DNA of 57,479 nt, taken from Methyloversatilis sp. Its GTDB lineage: Bacteria; Pseudomonadota; Gammaproteobacteria; Burkholderiales; Rhodocyclaceae. Numbering within the stretch: the first letter of the stretch is position 1; each line of letters starts with the position of its first letter. The stretch spans positions 1 to 57,479 of the forward strand of contig NZ_JAUYNV010000029.1 of NCBI RefSeq assembly GCF_030698125.1. Direction: 5' to 3'. A program made the translations under genes and the position numbers. Shown in pieces: positions 1 to 8,125 of the stretch. Under the pieces are notes generated by a model, which searched no databases, was not told where the DNA came from, and worked only from the letters and a program-made list of their open reading frames with translations.

Positions 1-639
1 GTCGATGAAGGCATCTTCGATCACGCGCAACAAGGTCGGCTGGTTGCCCTTGACCGCCAGCAGATAGTCGCCACCCTGCGCGACGATGCGCTCGGCGATT
101 GCCTTCTGGCAGCCCATCGCGTCGATGCTGACCAGATACCCCCCAAGGTCCAGTGCCGCCAGCAATTCGGGGATCGCGGTGATTTCGTTGCTCTTGCCGG
201 AAACCTTCTCCTGACCGAGCACCAGCGACAGATCGGTATGAAAGGCACTGACCATGTGCACCGGCCCGTGTTCCGAGTCGGCCGAGCCGCGCAGGGTCTT
301 GCCATCGACGGCGATCTGACCACCCAGCGCGGTAACGATGCCGCCGACCCAGCGGCGAAAGGCCGCCTCGAACTGCCTCGGGTCGATCAACCGGAAGAGG
401 CGCAGAAAGGTGTCCTGCGAGGGCACGCCGTTTTGCAGCACGAGAAAGCGGCGCAGCCACGATTCCTTGACCGCGGCCCACTCTGCGATGTCCTCGACCG
501 TGTCGCAGTCGGACAGCACCGCACACACGGCGATCACCAGAATCTCCTGGAAGTCGTGCCGCGTACCGTTGCTGGGTCGGCGCGGGTCGGCCACCTGCTG
601 CAACGCGCTCATCAGATCGAGTCCATTCGCTGTGCCCAT
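1..639 (-). CDS. ISAs1-family transposase, C-terminus cut by window edge
   Basis: The minus-strand frame is open from the ATG at 639 to the window edge and gives the first 213 residues; family members are about 370-380 residues. The N-terminal associated domain (DPRRPSNGTRHDF, residues 19-30) and the first catalytic aspartate in AVDGKTLRGS (D112) are visible. LAVKGNQPTL near the edge is a family hallmark. An internal ATG at 612 is an alternative start. The enzyme would move the element by a DDE mechanism. It marks the left side of the accessory island. The other end of the element and its inverted repeats are outside the window, so I cannot say whether the copy is intact. Confidence 0.88.
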   Translation of the reverse strand, partial: MGTANGLDLMSALQQVADPRRPSNGTRHDFQEILVIAVCAVLSDCDTVEDIAEWAAVKESWLRRFLVLQNGVPSQDTFLRLFRLIDPRQFEAAFRRWVGGIVTALGGQIAVDGKTLRGSADSEHGPVHMVSAFHTDLSLVLGQEKVSGKSNEITAIPELLAALDLGGYLVSIDAMGCQKAIAERIVAQGGDYLLAVKGNQPTLLRVIEDAFID

Positions 640-976
640 TTCGTACGCCCAAAGGGCGAGAGTGGACGCGATTTTGGAAGGGTGCACAAGAGGTACGTGC
701 AAGTTCATGAATGTGAACGACAATTCAGGGCGGCGGTGTCAATTGGCATATCTCGGTCAGACGATGACATCCGAGTGCGACGGCCCTGGCTGGCTTCCCT
801 ACCCAAGGAGTGGCTGTTCTGCGCCGCTCCATGCTTATGACTCGCCCCAATGAGCGCTGACTTATCCGCCGATATGGTTGTAGGCCTTCTGCATCGCACC
901 TTACCTGCCCATCGATTGAGTTCACCGTACGTGGAAGGAAGGCAACTCAATCAGATAAGGAGAAAGAGAGAAAACG
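640..976. other. Non-coding stretch between transposase and island
   Basis: This stretch of 337 bases has no convincing gene; short frames on both strands lack recognisable motifs. It should hold the right end of the IS element and the promoter of the first island gene. I could not define a terminal inverted repeat because the left end is missing. The last 60 bases hold an inverted repeat (914-952) and a strong purine-rich ribosome binding site (AAGGAGAAAGAGAG, 957-970). Confidence 0.5.
914..952 (+). promoter_or_regulatory. Inverted repeat just upstream of the first island gene
   Basis: GATTGAGTT (914-922) and AACTCAATC (944-952) are perfect 9-base inverted arms separated by 21 bases. The right arm ends 4 bases before the AAGGAG ribosome binding site of the nuclease gene. 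It could be an operator or an mRNA hairpin controlling the island; the function is inferred from position only. Confidence 0.4.
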
Positions 977-1843
977 ATGGCGCGTAGAAGAAAGACCAGT
1001 TCGGCCGAGGATCTGATAGATCTCGTAGCCATGTTGCCTTGGTGGGCCGGCGTCGCGCTGGCTGCGGTTCTCTGGCTTATCTTGCATGGAATGGCGAGCC
1101 AGGAAGTGGTCGCAGTCATCAAGCCAGGTGAGATGGGAGCCATGGTCACGCAGACGATCTGGAAGACGTTGGCGACATTCGGACAATACGTCCTGCCTTT
1201 GATCTGCCTTGCGGGTGCCGGTATCTCGGCGTGGCGCCGGCAAGCGCGCCGCAGGCTCATCGCGGATGTCAGCCAGAGCAACGCAGCCGACGCACTCGAC
1301 GGCATGAGCTGGCGCGAGTTCGAGATGCGGGTGGGCGAGGCCTTCCGGTTACAAGGCTACGGCGTACTTGAAACGGGCGGCGGCGCCGATGGCGGTGTCG
1401 ATCGGGTGCTCTCCAATTGCACCGAGAAGTACCTTGTTCACTGCAAGCAGTGGAAGGCTTTTAAGGTCGGCGTGGATGTGGTGCGAGAACTCCATGGCGT
1501 CATGGCCGCCAAGGGCGCGGCCGGTGGCTTCGTAGTAACCTCCGGGCAGTTCACCGAAGATGCAGTTGGCTTCGCGAGCGGGCGCAATCTGAAACTCATT
1601 GACAGGCCGTTGCTGCATGGGTTGATTCGTCAGGCTCGGAATTCGATAGGGCCGGCGCCTGCACAACAGAGCGGACCATCGTTAGTGTCGGCGGCTCCGG
1701 CGGATACGCCATCAGTACCAGGCTGCCCGAGCTGTACCAAGCCCATGGTGAAGCGAACGGCGAAGCGCGGAGCCAACGCGGGCGAGGAGTTTTGGGGCTG
1801 TTCGGCTTATCCGGTTTGTCGTGACACTATGCAAACAGTATGA
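977..1843 (+). CDS. Membrane-anchored Mrr-like restriction endonuclease with C-terminal zinc ribbon
   Basis: This 288-residue protein has two N-terminal membrane segments (about 21-38 and 68-85) and an Mrr-type PD-(D/E)xK nuclease fold (about 108-225) with GADGGVDRV (D138, D142) and LVHCKQWK. A topoisomerase-type zinc ribbon follows at 250-285 (CPSC and two later cysteines). Mrr-like enzymes cut modified or foreign DNA; the ribbon probably helps bind DNA. The usual E/Q of the (E/Q)xK motif is H155 here, so activity is not certain. The start is set by the AAGGAG box 957-962. It is the first gene of the plus-strand island, and membrane anchoring suggests action on entering DNA (inference). Confidence 0.85.
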   Translation: MARRRKTSSAEDLIDLVAMLPWWAGVALAAVLWLILHGMASQEVVAVIKPGEMGAMVTQTIWKTLATFGQYVLPLICLAGAGISAWRRQARRRLIADVSQSNAADALDGMSWREFEMRVGEAFRLQGYGVLETGGGADGGVDRVLSNCTEKYLVHCKQWKAFKVGVDVVRELHGVMAAKGAAGGFVVTSGQFTEDAVGFASGRNLKLIDRPLLHGLIRQARNSIGPAPAQQSGPSLVSAAPADTPSVPGCPSCTKPMVKRTAKRGANAGEEFWGCSAYPVCRDTMQTV

Positions 1844-1911
1844 AAGTTTCCCAACGACCGCGCGATGGGTTGGCTATGCCCGCTATCTGCGTCTTGCTGC
1901 CGGAGTAACAC

Positions 1912-3498
1912 ATGGCGCTCCCCATCAACATAAACGACCTCCTCGGCGGCAAGCCCGTCGAATGGGAACGCCTCGAATTCAAGGCTGGATGGAACCCCGA
2001 GGCCGTTCTGCACAGCCTCTGCGCCTTCGCCAATGACATTCACAACCTGGGCGGCGGCTACATCCTGATCGGCTTTGCGGAAAGCAATGGGCGTCCAGTT
2101 CTGCCGCCAGTGGGTATCGATCCCGAGCAAATCGACGCCATCCAGAAGGAACTGTTGAACCTCGGCTTCAGTGCCATCGCGCCGTACTACCATCCCATCG
2201 CCGTTCCGGTCGAAATCGAGGGACGGCATGTTCTCGTGCTCTGGGCTTTGGGTGGGCCGACGCGCCCCTACAAGGCAAAAACCAGTCTGAGCAAGGGTAG
2301 CAGGGACTATGCCTATTACATCCGCAAGGGTTCCAGCACCATCCGCGCCAAGGGGGCGGATGAAACGGAACTCATGTCGCTGGCGGCTACCATTCCCCAT
2401 GACGACCGCGTCAACCAGCAGGCCAAGGTGGACAGTCTCTCCCGCGACCTGATGCAGGACTATCTGCAACAGGTGGACAGCGATCTGGCCAGGCAGGCGC
2501 CCAATCTTTCATTGATCGAACTCGGCCGTCAGATGGGAGTCATCGGCGGGCCGGACGAAGCGCCCTTCCCGCTCAATGTTGGCCTGATGATGTTCAATCC
2601 GGAGCCCTGGTGCTTCTTTCCGGCCATGCAGATTGACGTCGTCTGGTTTCCCAAGGAAGGGCCGGGCGGCAACAAATTTTCGGAAAAGATATTCAAAGGC
2701 CCGATACCCCGCATGACCCGCGACGCGCTCGATTACATCAAGCGCAACCTGATTACCGAAACCGTCATCAAGCATCACGGGCGAGCTGAGGCCACCCGGG
2801 TCGAAAACTTCCCTTACGACGCTATCGAAGAAGCCGTCGTCAATGCGGTCTATCACAGGGGCTACGACACGCGCGAGCCGATCGAGGTCCGGATCGAGCG
2901 CAACGAACTATTTGTCATCAGCTATCCGGGGCCGGATCGTTCAGTGCGGCTGGAGCAATTGCGCGCCGGTCGCGCCCGGCCACGACGTTATCGCAATCGC
3001 CGCATCGGCGAATTCCTGAAAGAACTGGAATTCACCGAAGGCCGCGCCACCGGCATCCCCAAGATCATGGAAGCCATGGAGAAGAATGGCTCGCCGCCGG
3101 CCGAGTTCGAGTTCGACGAAGATCACAGCTACTTCATGGTGCGGCTGCCGATCCACCCGGCGGCGCTGGAAGTGGCGGCCTCGGCCGCAGGGGAGGCCAC
3201 GGCGCTGGCCGGGCCAGAGTCGAGGCCAGAGTCGAGGCCAGAGTCGGAGGGCGAATGGCGCTCCCAGCCACAGTGGCGGGCAGAGTGGGGGCCAGAGTCG
3301 ATCCATCACAGAATCATGGCGGCTATCGCTCGCGCCCCCTTGAGCCGTTCGGAAGTTGCGCAGGCCCTGGGCCACAAATCTGTTTCAGGCGCAGCCAAGC
3401 AAGCCATCGCTGACCTCATGGAAGCGGGCCTGGTCGAATTTACCCTCCCGGAAAAACCCAATAGTCGCCTGCAAAAATATCGCAGCCGGAGACGCTGA
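1912..3498 (+). CDS. AlbA_2 (Schlafen-type) DNA-binding protein with RecG-like ATPase domain
   Basis: The 528-residue protein begins with an AlbA_2/Schlafen-type domain (about 15-140; LEFKAGWN, then GGGYILIGF). A GHKL-like ATP-binding domain of the kind annotated as RecG-related HATPase_c_4 follows (about 295-410; EEAVVNAVYHRGY, then GRATGIPKIMEAM). Residues about 435-465 are a low-complexity linker built on a repeated 12-base unit. The last 70 residues look like a winged helix (APLSRSEVAQALGH). Such proteins often sit in defence islands as putative regulators or effectors, but their biochemical role is mostly unknown. It lies 68 bases after the nuclease gene and 14 before the helicase gene. 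Confidence 0.82.
   Translation: MALPININDLLGGKPVEWERLEFKAGWNPEAVLHSLCAFANDIHNLGGGYILIGFAESNGRPVLPPVGIDPEQIDAIQKELLNLGFSAIAPYYHPIAVPVEIEGRHVLVLWALGGPTRPYKAKTSLSKGSRDYAYYIRKGSSTIRAKGADETELMSLAATIPHDDRVNQQAKVDSLSRDLMQDYLQQVDSDLARQAPNLSLIELGRQMGVIGGPDEAPFPLNVGLMMFNPEPWCFFPAMQIDVVWFPKEGPGGNKFSEKIFKGPIPRMTRDALDYIKRNLITETVIKHHGRAEATRVENFPYDAIEEAVVNAVYHRGYDTREPIEVRIERNELFVISYPGPDRSVRLEQLRAGRARPRRYRNRRIGEFLKELEFTEGRATGIPKIMEAMEKNGSPPAEFEFDEDHSYFMVRLPIHPAALEVAASAAGEATALAGPESRPESRPESEGEWRSQPQWRAEWGPESIHHRIMAAIARAPLSRSEVAQALGHKSVSGAAKQAIADLMEAGLVEFTLPEKPNSRLQKYRSRRR
3212..3301 (+). repeat. Short in-gene repeat of a 12-base unit
   Basis: GGCCAGAGTCGA occurs at 3212-3223 and 3224-3235. A copy with one change is at 3236-3247 and another perfect copy at 3290-3301. 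All lie in the linker of the AlbA_2 protein and encode the repeated residues PESR. The unit is a multiple of three, so copy-number change would lengthen or shorten the linker without breaking the frame. Confidence 0.75.
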
Positions 3499-3512
3499 GG
3501 AAATTGCTTGCC

Positions 3513-5615
3513 ATGACTACAAACCCCGCCCTCGCCTGGCTTCGTATCGCCCTCGACAATCCCACCGTCAACTTCCGCGATGGCCAGCGGGAAGCCATCG
3601 ATCAGTTGGTGAATCAGCGCGGGCGGGTACTGTGCGTGCAGCGCACCGGCTGGGGCAAGAGCATGGTCTATTTCGTGTCGGCCAAGCTGATGCGGGAGCA
3701 AGGCGCCGGGCCAACACTGATCATCTCGCCTCTGCTGGCACTGATGCGCAACCAGATTGAAGCGGCAAATCGGTTGAAGCTGCGCGCCGAGACCATCAAC
3801 TCGACCAACTCAGACGACTGGCACGCTGTGCGTCAACGCTTGTTGAACGATGAGATCGACTTGCTGCTGATTTCCCCGGAGCGTTTGGCCAACGATGATT
3901 TCGTGGCCCACACTCTGTTGCCCATCGCAGCACGCATCGGATTGCTGGTGATCGACGAGGCACACTGCATTTCGGATTGGGGGCACGACTTCCGCCCCGA
4001 CTATAGGCGTATTGGCCAGATCCTTCGTCTGCTGCCGCAGAACATCGCGGTGCTGGCAACCACAGCCACGGCGAATCGTCGTGTCGAGGCAGACGTAGGT
4101 GAGCAACTCGGCGGTGGGGTGCTGTTGCAGCGAGGGCCATTGATTCGCGAGAGCCTGGCATTGCAGGTGATGCGTTTGCGCAATCCCGCTGAGCGGCTGG
4201 CCTGGATGGCCGATTGGATTCCGGCGCTTCCCGGCAGTGGCATCGTTTACACACTGACCACGCGGGACGCCGACCGGGTTGCCCAGTCGCTGCGGGAGAA
4301 CGATATCGAGGCGCATGCCTACCATGCAGGCAAGACGGACGACGAGCGTCAGGCCCTGGAAGCTGCACTGTTGGGGAACAAGATCAAGTGCCTGGTAGCG
4401 ACCACAGCGCTGGGCATGGGTTACGACAAGCCTGATCTGGGTTTTGTCATCCACTATCAGACGCCGGGCTCGGTGGTGTTCTATTACCAGCAGGTCGGCC
4501 GGGCAGGGCGTGCCATCGATGAAGCCTTCGGGGTGTTGCTGTCCGGCGACGAGGAAGATGACATCAATGCTTACTTCCGCGATACGGCTTTCCCGCCGGA
4601 GTGGCAGATCGAGCGGATACTCACGGCCTTGGAGAACTGCGAAACCGATGGCATGACTGTGCGGGAGCTGGAGCGTGTCGCCAATCTGCGTCAGTCGCAG
4701 ATCGAAAAGGTATTGAAGCTGCTGGTGGTGGAGAATGCCGCCCCGGTAGTGAAGATCGAGTCCAAATGGAGTCGAACTGCCCAGCCCTTTCGGCTGAACC
4801 GGGAGCGTATCGAGCATTTGATCCGGCAGCGCGAGCAGGAGTGGGCCGAGATGCAGGCCTACATCGAGGGGCGGCAGTGCTTGATGCAGTTCCTCGCGGC
4901 AGCGCTGGATGACCCGCTGGCGCAACCCTGCGGCAAGTGCGCGGTCTGTCGAGGCGCTCCAGTGATTTCTCCTGTCATTTCCGATGTGCGGCTGATCAAG
5001 GCGCAGCGCTTCGTCCGGCAGAGCGAGGTGATGCTGGAACTGAAGAAGCAATGGGATATTTCCGCGCTGCCCGCTTATGCCGCACAGTTTGCCTGGACCA
5101 AGTCGACAATCCCGCTGAACCTCCGTGGTGAGCTGGGCCGTATTCTTTCCCGATGGGGCGAGCCGGTATGGGGCGAACTGGTTGCCAGGGGCAAGGCCGA
5201 GGGACACTTTGCGGATGATCTGGTCGCCGCCTCAGCAGAATTGATTCAAACACGCTGGCCCATGGAGTCGCCCCCTTCATGGGTGACCTGTATTCCATCG
5301 ACCCGCCACCCGGAGCTGGTGCCGAACTTTGCCATGCGCTTGGCAATTTCACTGGGCATTCCATTTCGCCCGGTGCTGATAAAGACCCGCCATACCGAGG
5401 AGCAGAAGGGCATGGAGAATCGCTACCACCAGTGTCACAACCTGGACGGGGCATTCACAGTTCAGGCTCCGGGGCCGGAATTTGCGGGACCTGCGTTGCT
5501 GGTGGACGATGTATTCGATTCCGGATGGACGCTGACCCTTGCGGTCGCTTTGCTCCGGCAGGCTGGAAGCGGACCGGTGTATCCCTACACGCTCGCGACA
5601 ACGACTGCGAAATAG
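3513..5615 (+). CDS. RecQ-family DNA helicase fused to a ComF-like phosphoribosyltransferase domain
   Basis: This 700-residue protein has the RecQ helicase core: Walker A-like RTGWGKS, IDEAHCISDWGHDFRP, ATTALGMGYDKP and QQVGRAGR. A RecQ zinc-binding cluster follows (CLMQF then CGKCAVC). The last 120 residues are a type I phosphoribosyltransferase domain of the ComF kind, with the PRPP loop LLVDDVFDSGWTLTLA and the upstream pattern NRYHQCHNLDGAF. ATG 3513 fits the GAGG box at 3497-3500; TTG 3504 is an alternative. The protein would unwind DNA 3'-5'; the PRTase role is unknown. The next gene encodes a DprA-like protein only 17 bases downstream, echoing the ComFA-ComFC-DprA trio of transformation (inference). 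Confidence 0.9.
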   Translation: MTTNPALAWLRIALDNPTVNFRDGQREAIDQLVNQRGRVLCVQRTGWGKSMVYFVSAKLMREQGAGPTLIISPLLALMRNQIEAANRLKLRAETINSTNSDDWHAVRQRLLNDEIDLLLISPERLANDDFVAHTLLPIAARIGLLVIDEAHCISDWGHDFRPDYRRIGQILRLLPQNIAVLATTATANRRVEADVGEQLGGGVLLQRGPLIRESLALQVMRLRNPAERLAWMADWIPALPGSGIVYTLTTRDADRVAQSLRENDIEAHAYHAGKTDDERQALEAALLGNKIKCLVATTALGMGYDKPDLGFVIHYQTPGSVVFYYQQVGRAGRAIDEAFGVLLSGDEEDDINAYFRDTAFPPEWQIERILTALENCETDGMTVRELERVANLRQSQIEKVLKLLVVENAAPVVKIESKWSRTAQPFRLNRERIEHLIRQREQEWAEMQAYIEGRQCLMQFLAAALDDPLAQPCGKCAVCRGAPVISPVISDVRLIKAQRFVRQSEVMLELKKQWDISALPAYAAQFAWTKSTIPLNLRGELGRILSRWGEPVWGELVARGKAEGHFADDLVAASAELIQTRWPMESPPSWVTCIPSTRHPELVPNFAMRLAISLGIPFRPVLIKTRHTEEQKGMENRYHQCHNLDGAFTVQAPGPEFAGPALLVDDVFDSGWTLTLAVALLRQAGSGPVYPYTLATTTAK

Positions 5616-5632
5616 AGATGGTGTGTCGAAAT

Positions 5633-6946
5633 ATGAGTGAAAGATCGACAGCCAGTCTGTCACCGGATACCGAGGCGATTTTGTTGCTGTGCGGTCGCTT
5701 TGGCAGTGAGCGTGGCGAGCCGAGCTTGGCGAACCCGGCCCCCCTGACGCAAAAAGAGTACGAGCGGCTGACGAAATGGTTGCTCGAGTGCAAGTTACGC
5801 CCCAGCGATTTGCTCGGCGGCGAATTGGCTGGCCGTCTGGGGGAACTGGTTCATGCCGGCCTGGAACCGACGCGCGTAGAGTCGCTGATTGCGCGTGGAA
5901 CCGCCTTGGCGCTAGCTTTGGAAAAATGGCAGCGCAGCGGCCTATGGGTGCTATCACGCAGCGATGCGGCATATCCTAAACGCTTGAAGAAGAAGCTTGG
6001 GCAGTCGGCGCCGCCGTTACTATATGGCGCCGGCGAGACATCATTGCTGGACGTGGGCGGCTTAGCGGTGGTCGGTTCCCGGAATGCCTCGGAAGCAGCG
6101 CTCGACTTCACACGCAATGTGGCCCGTGCTTGTGTGCGAGATGGCCTGGGCGTGATATCCGGCGGCGCCAAGGGTGTGGACGCTGCCGCACTGCAGGGCG
6201 CCGGGGAAGCCGGTGGGGTGGTGATCGGCGTATTGGCCGCCGATTTGCTGCGTGCCAGCGTGAATAGGCAGAACCGGATGGGCATTCAGTCCGGACAGCT
6301 TGTGTTGACCTCACCCTTTAATCCCGAGTCCGGCTTCAATGCTGGAAACGCGATGGCGCGCAATCGATATATTTATGCCCTGGCCGACTACGCTCTGGTG
6401 GTTGACTCCGCAGAGGGGGAGGGTGGAACTTGGGCCGGTGCCACTGAAGACTTGCGCCATGGCTGGACTCCGCTTTATGTGCGTACCCCCAGCGAGAGCC
6501 CGGGCAATGCGGCACTGATTGCAAGGGGAGCCGAAGGATTCACCTACGGGGTTTCCGAACGCGCATCGATACGCGAGTTTCTCGAGAAAACTTGTCAGTC
6601 CGACCCATCGCCATTGTTTCAACAGGTCGTTCTAGACAAGGGCGCCACGATGATTGAGCAACCAGCGCCCGCCCCAGTTGCAGTTGATGTGCTCGTCACG
6701 CCCGAGCCGGGGGCGGCGGCAGATGCAACGCCGTTCCCGGGATTCGATATGTTTCAGGATTTTCTTGCCAGACTGCCCTTGCTACTCGGCGAAGCGGCAA
6801 AAAGTGATGAAGAAATCCGGCTTGCACTGGGTTTGGAGAAAGGGCAGCTCAAGGTCTGGTTGGCCGCAGCCGTCGAGCAAGGATTCCTCGAAAAGCGGAA
6901 GAAACCGGTGAGCTATGCGTTACCTCGCCAAAAGGCGCTTTGCTAA
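5633..6946 (+). CDS. DprA-like DNA-processing protein
   Basis: The 437-residue protein has the DprA/LOG Rossmann fold in its middle: AVVGSRNAS, then SGGAKGVDAAALQGAG, and later ARNRYIYALADYALVV. The N-terminal 130 residues look like a helical SAM-like extension. The C-terminus (about 375-430; KSDEEIRLALGLEKGQ) resembles the DprA winged helix. DprA binds incoming single-stranded DNA and loads RecA in transformation; DprA-like and LOG proteins also occur in defence islands as nucleotide-binding or sensing parts. ATG 5633 is chosen; in-frame ATG 5618 is possible. It follows the RecQ-ComF gene by 17 bases, so the two are probably one functional unit. Confidence 0.87.
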   Translation: MSERSTASLSPDTEAILLLCGRFGSERGEPSLANPAPLTQKEYERLTKWLLECKLRPSDLLGGELAGRLGELVHAGLEPTRVESLIARGTALALALEKWQRSGLWVLSRSDAAYPKRLKKKLGQSAPPLLYGAGETSLLDVGGLAVVGSRNASEAALDFTRNVARACVRDGLGVISGGAKGVDAAALQGAGEAGGVVIGVLAADLLRASVNRQNRMGIQSGQLVLTSPFNPESGFNAGNAMARNRYIYALADYALVVDSAEGEGGTWAGATEDLRHGWTPLYVRTPSESPGNAALIARGAEGFTYGVSERASIREFLEKTCQSDPSPLFQQVVLDKGATMIEQPAPAPVAVDVLVTPEPGAAADATPFPGFDMFQDFLARLPLLLGEAAKSDEEIRLALGLEKGQLKVWLAAAVEQGFLEKRKKPVSYALPRQKALC

Positions 6947-6967
6947 GCCTACGTTGAGTCTTAGGCC

Positions 6968-8125
6968 ATGAGCGAGTACCAGTACTACGAATTCGCCGCC
7001 ATCGACCGGCCGCTCACCCGAGCCGAGATGGCCGAACTTCGCGCCGTTTCCACGCGCGCTGAGATTACTCCGGCGGGATTCGTCAACCACTACGAGTGGG
7101 GCAGCCTGAAAGCCGAACCGGCCGACTGGATGCGGCGTTACTTCGATGCCTTCATCTATTCGGCCAACTGGTGCAATTGCCGGCTGGCCTTGCGGGTGCC
7201 GCTGGCCACATTCCGCAAAGCCGAACTGAAGCCTTTCGAGACCAGATATGCGCTGACCATCGAGGCCAGCGATGAGTACTGGATTTTCGACTGGGCGCTT
7301 GATGAAAGCGAAGACTACGATCGCTTCGTCGAGGACGACGGCAGCGGCTGGATGCGACGCCTGGCGCCGCTGCGCGATGAATTGCTGCGCGGCGATTTAC
7401 GGCCGCTCTACCTGGGCTGGCTGGCCGGGGCCAGCGGCGGCGAGCTGCGCGAGGATGCGCAGGAACCCGAGGTGCCGCCCGGATTGTCGGAGTTGTCCCC
7501 GCAGCAGCAGGCGCTGGTCGAATTCCTGGAAATCGATCCCGACATGCTGGCGGCCGCCATGGCCGGAAGTCCTCCAGTTTCGCCGGCGGGCGTCGCCGAG
7601 GCAGATCGCATCGATGCCTGGCTGGAGGAATGGCGGCGCGACGAGATGGTGGCCGTACTCAAGCTAATCGCACAGGGCAGAGCGCAGGAAGCGGAACGCC
7701 GCGTCAGGTCCAGCCATGCCGCCTGGCTGAAATCGCAACGCCCGGCCCTCGCCCCCGCCACGGTGAGACGCAGCGTAGCCGAACTGCGCGAGCTCGCAAA
7801 ATCCGCTGCCACAGTGCGGCTGGAGCGTGAAGCGAAGGAGCGCGCAAAGCAGGAAGCCGAACGCCGCCAGCAGCGTGAAACCTACCTGCGACAGCTGATG
7901 GCCGAAGTGGACAAACACTGGGACGCCATCGACGTGCAGGCGAAGCGCGGTTCCGCATCGGGCTACGAGCAAGCGGTGCGGGCCCTCGTCGATCTGGCCG
8001 AAGGTTACGCGCTCACCTCCAGCCGCAACGAGTTCGAGCGGGCATTGCGGCGCTTCGTCGTGCGCCATGCGACACGCGGCGCTTTGTTGCGGCGGTTGAC
8101 CGAGGCGGGTCTATGGTCGGGATGA
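6968..8125 (+). CDS. Unknown 385-residue protein coupled to the primase-helicase
   Basis: I do not recognise a characterised family. The N-terminal 110 residues look like a compact conserved domain (EYQYYEFAAIDRPLTRAEM; WMRRYFDAFIYSANW; LALRVPLATF). Residues about 210-330 are charged and helical, with a likely coiled coil (REAKERAKQEAERRQQRET). The C-terminus is helical and basic. There are no membrane segments or obvious catalytic motifs. Its stop overlaps the start of the primase-helicase gene (ATGA at 8122-8125), which points to coupled translation and joint action. I recall similar hypothetical proteins beginning with the same EYQYYEF signature elsewhere, but not a function. Confidence 0.75.
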   Translation: MSEYQYYEFAAIDRPLTRAEMAELRAVSTRAEITPAGFVNHYEWGSLKAEPADWMRRYFDAFIYSANWCNCRLALRVPLATFRKAELKPFETRYALTIEASDEYWIFDWALDESEDYDRFVEDDGSGWMRRLAPLRDELLRGDLRPLYLGWLAGASGGELREDAQEPEVPPGLSELSPQQQALVEFLEIDPDMLAAAMAGSPPVSPAGVAEADRIDAWLEEWRRDEMVAVLKLIAQGRAQEAERRVRSSHAAWLKSQRPALAPATVRRSVAELRELAKSAATVRLEREAKERAKQEAERRQQRETYLRQLMAEVDKHWDAIDVQAKRGSASGYEQAVRALVDLAEGYALTSSRNEFERALRRFVVRHATRGALLRRLTEAGLWSG

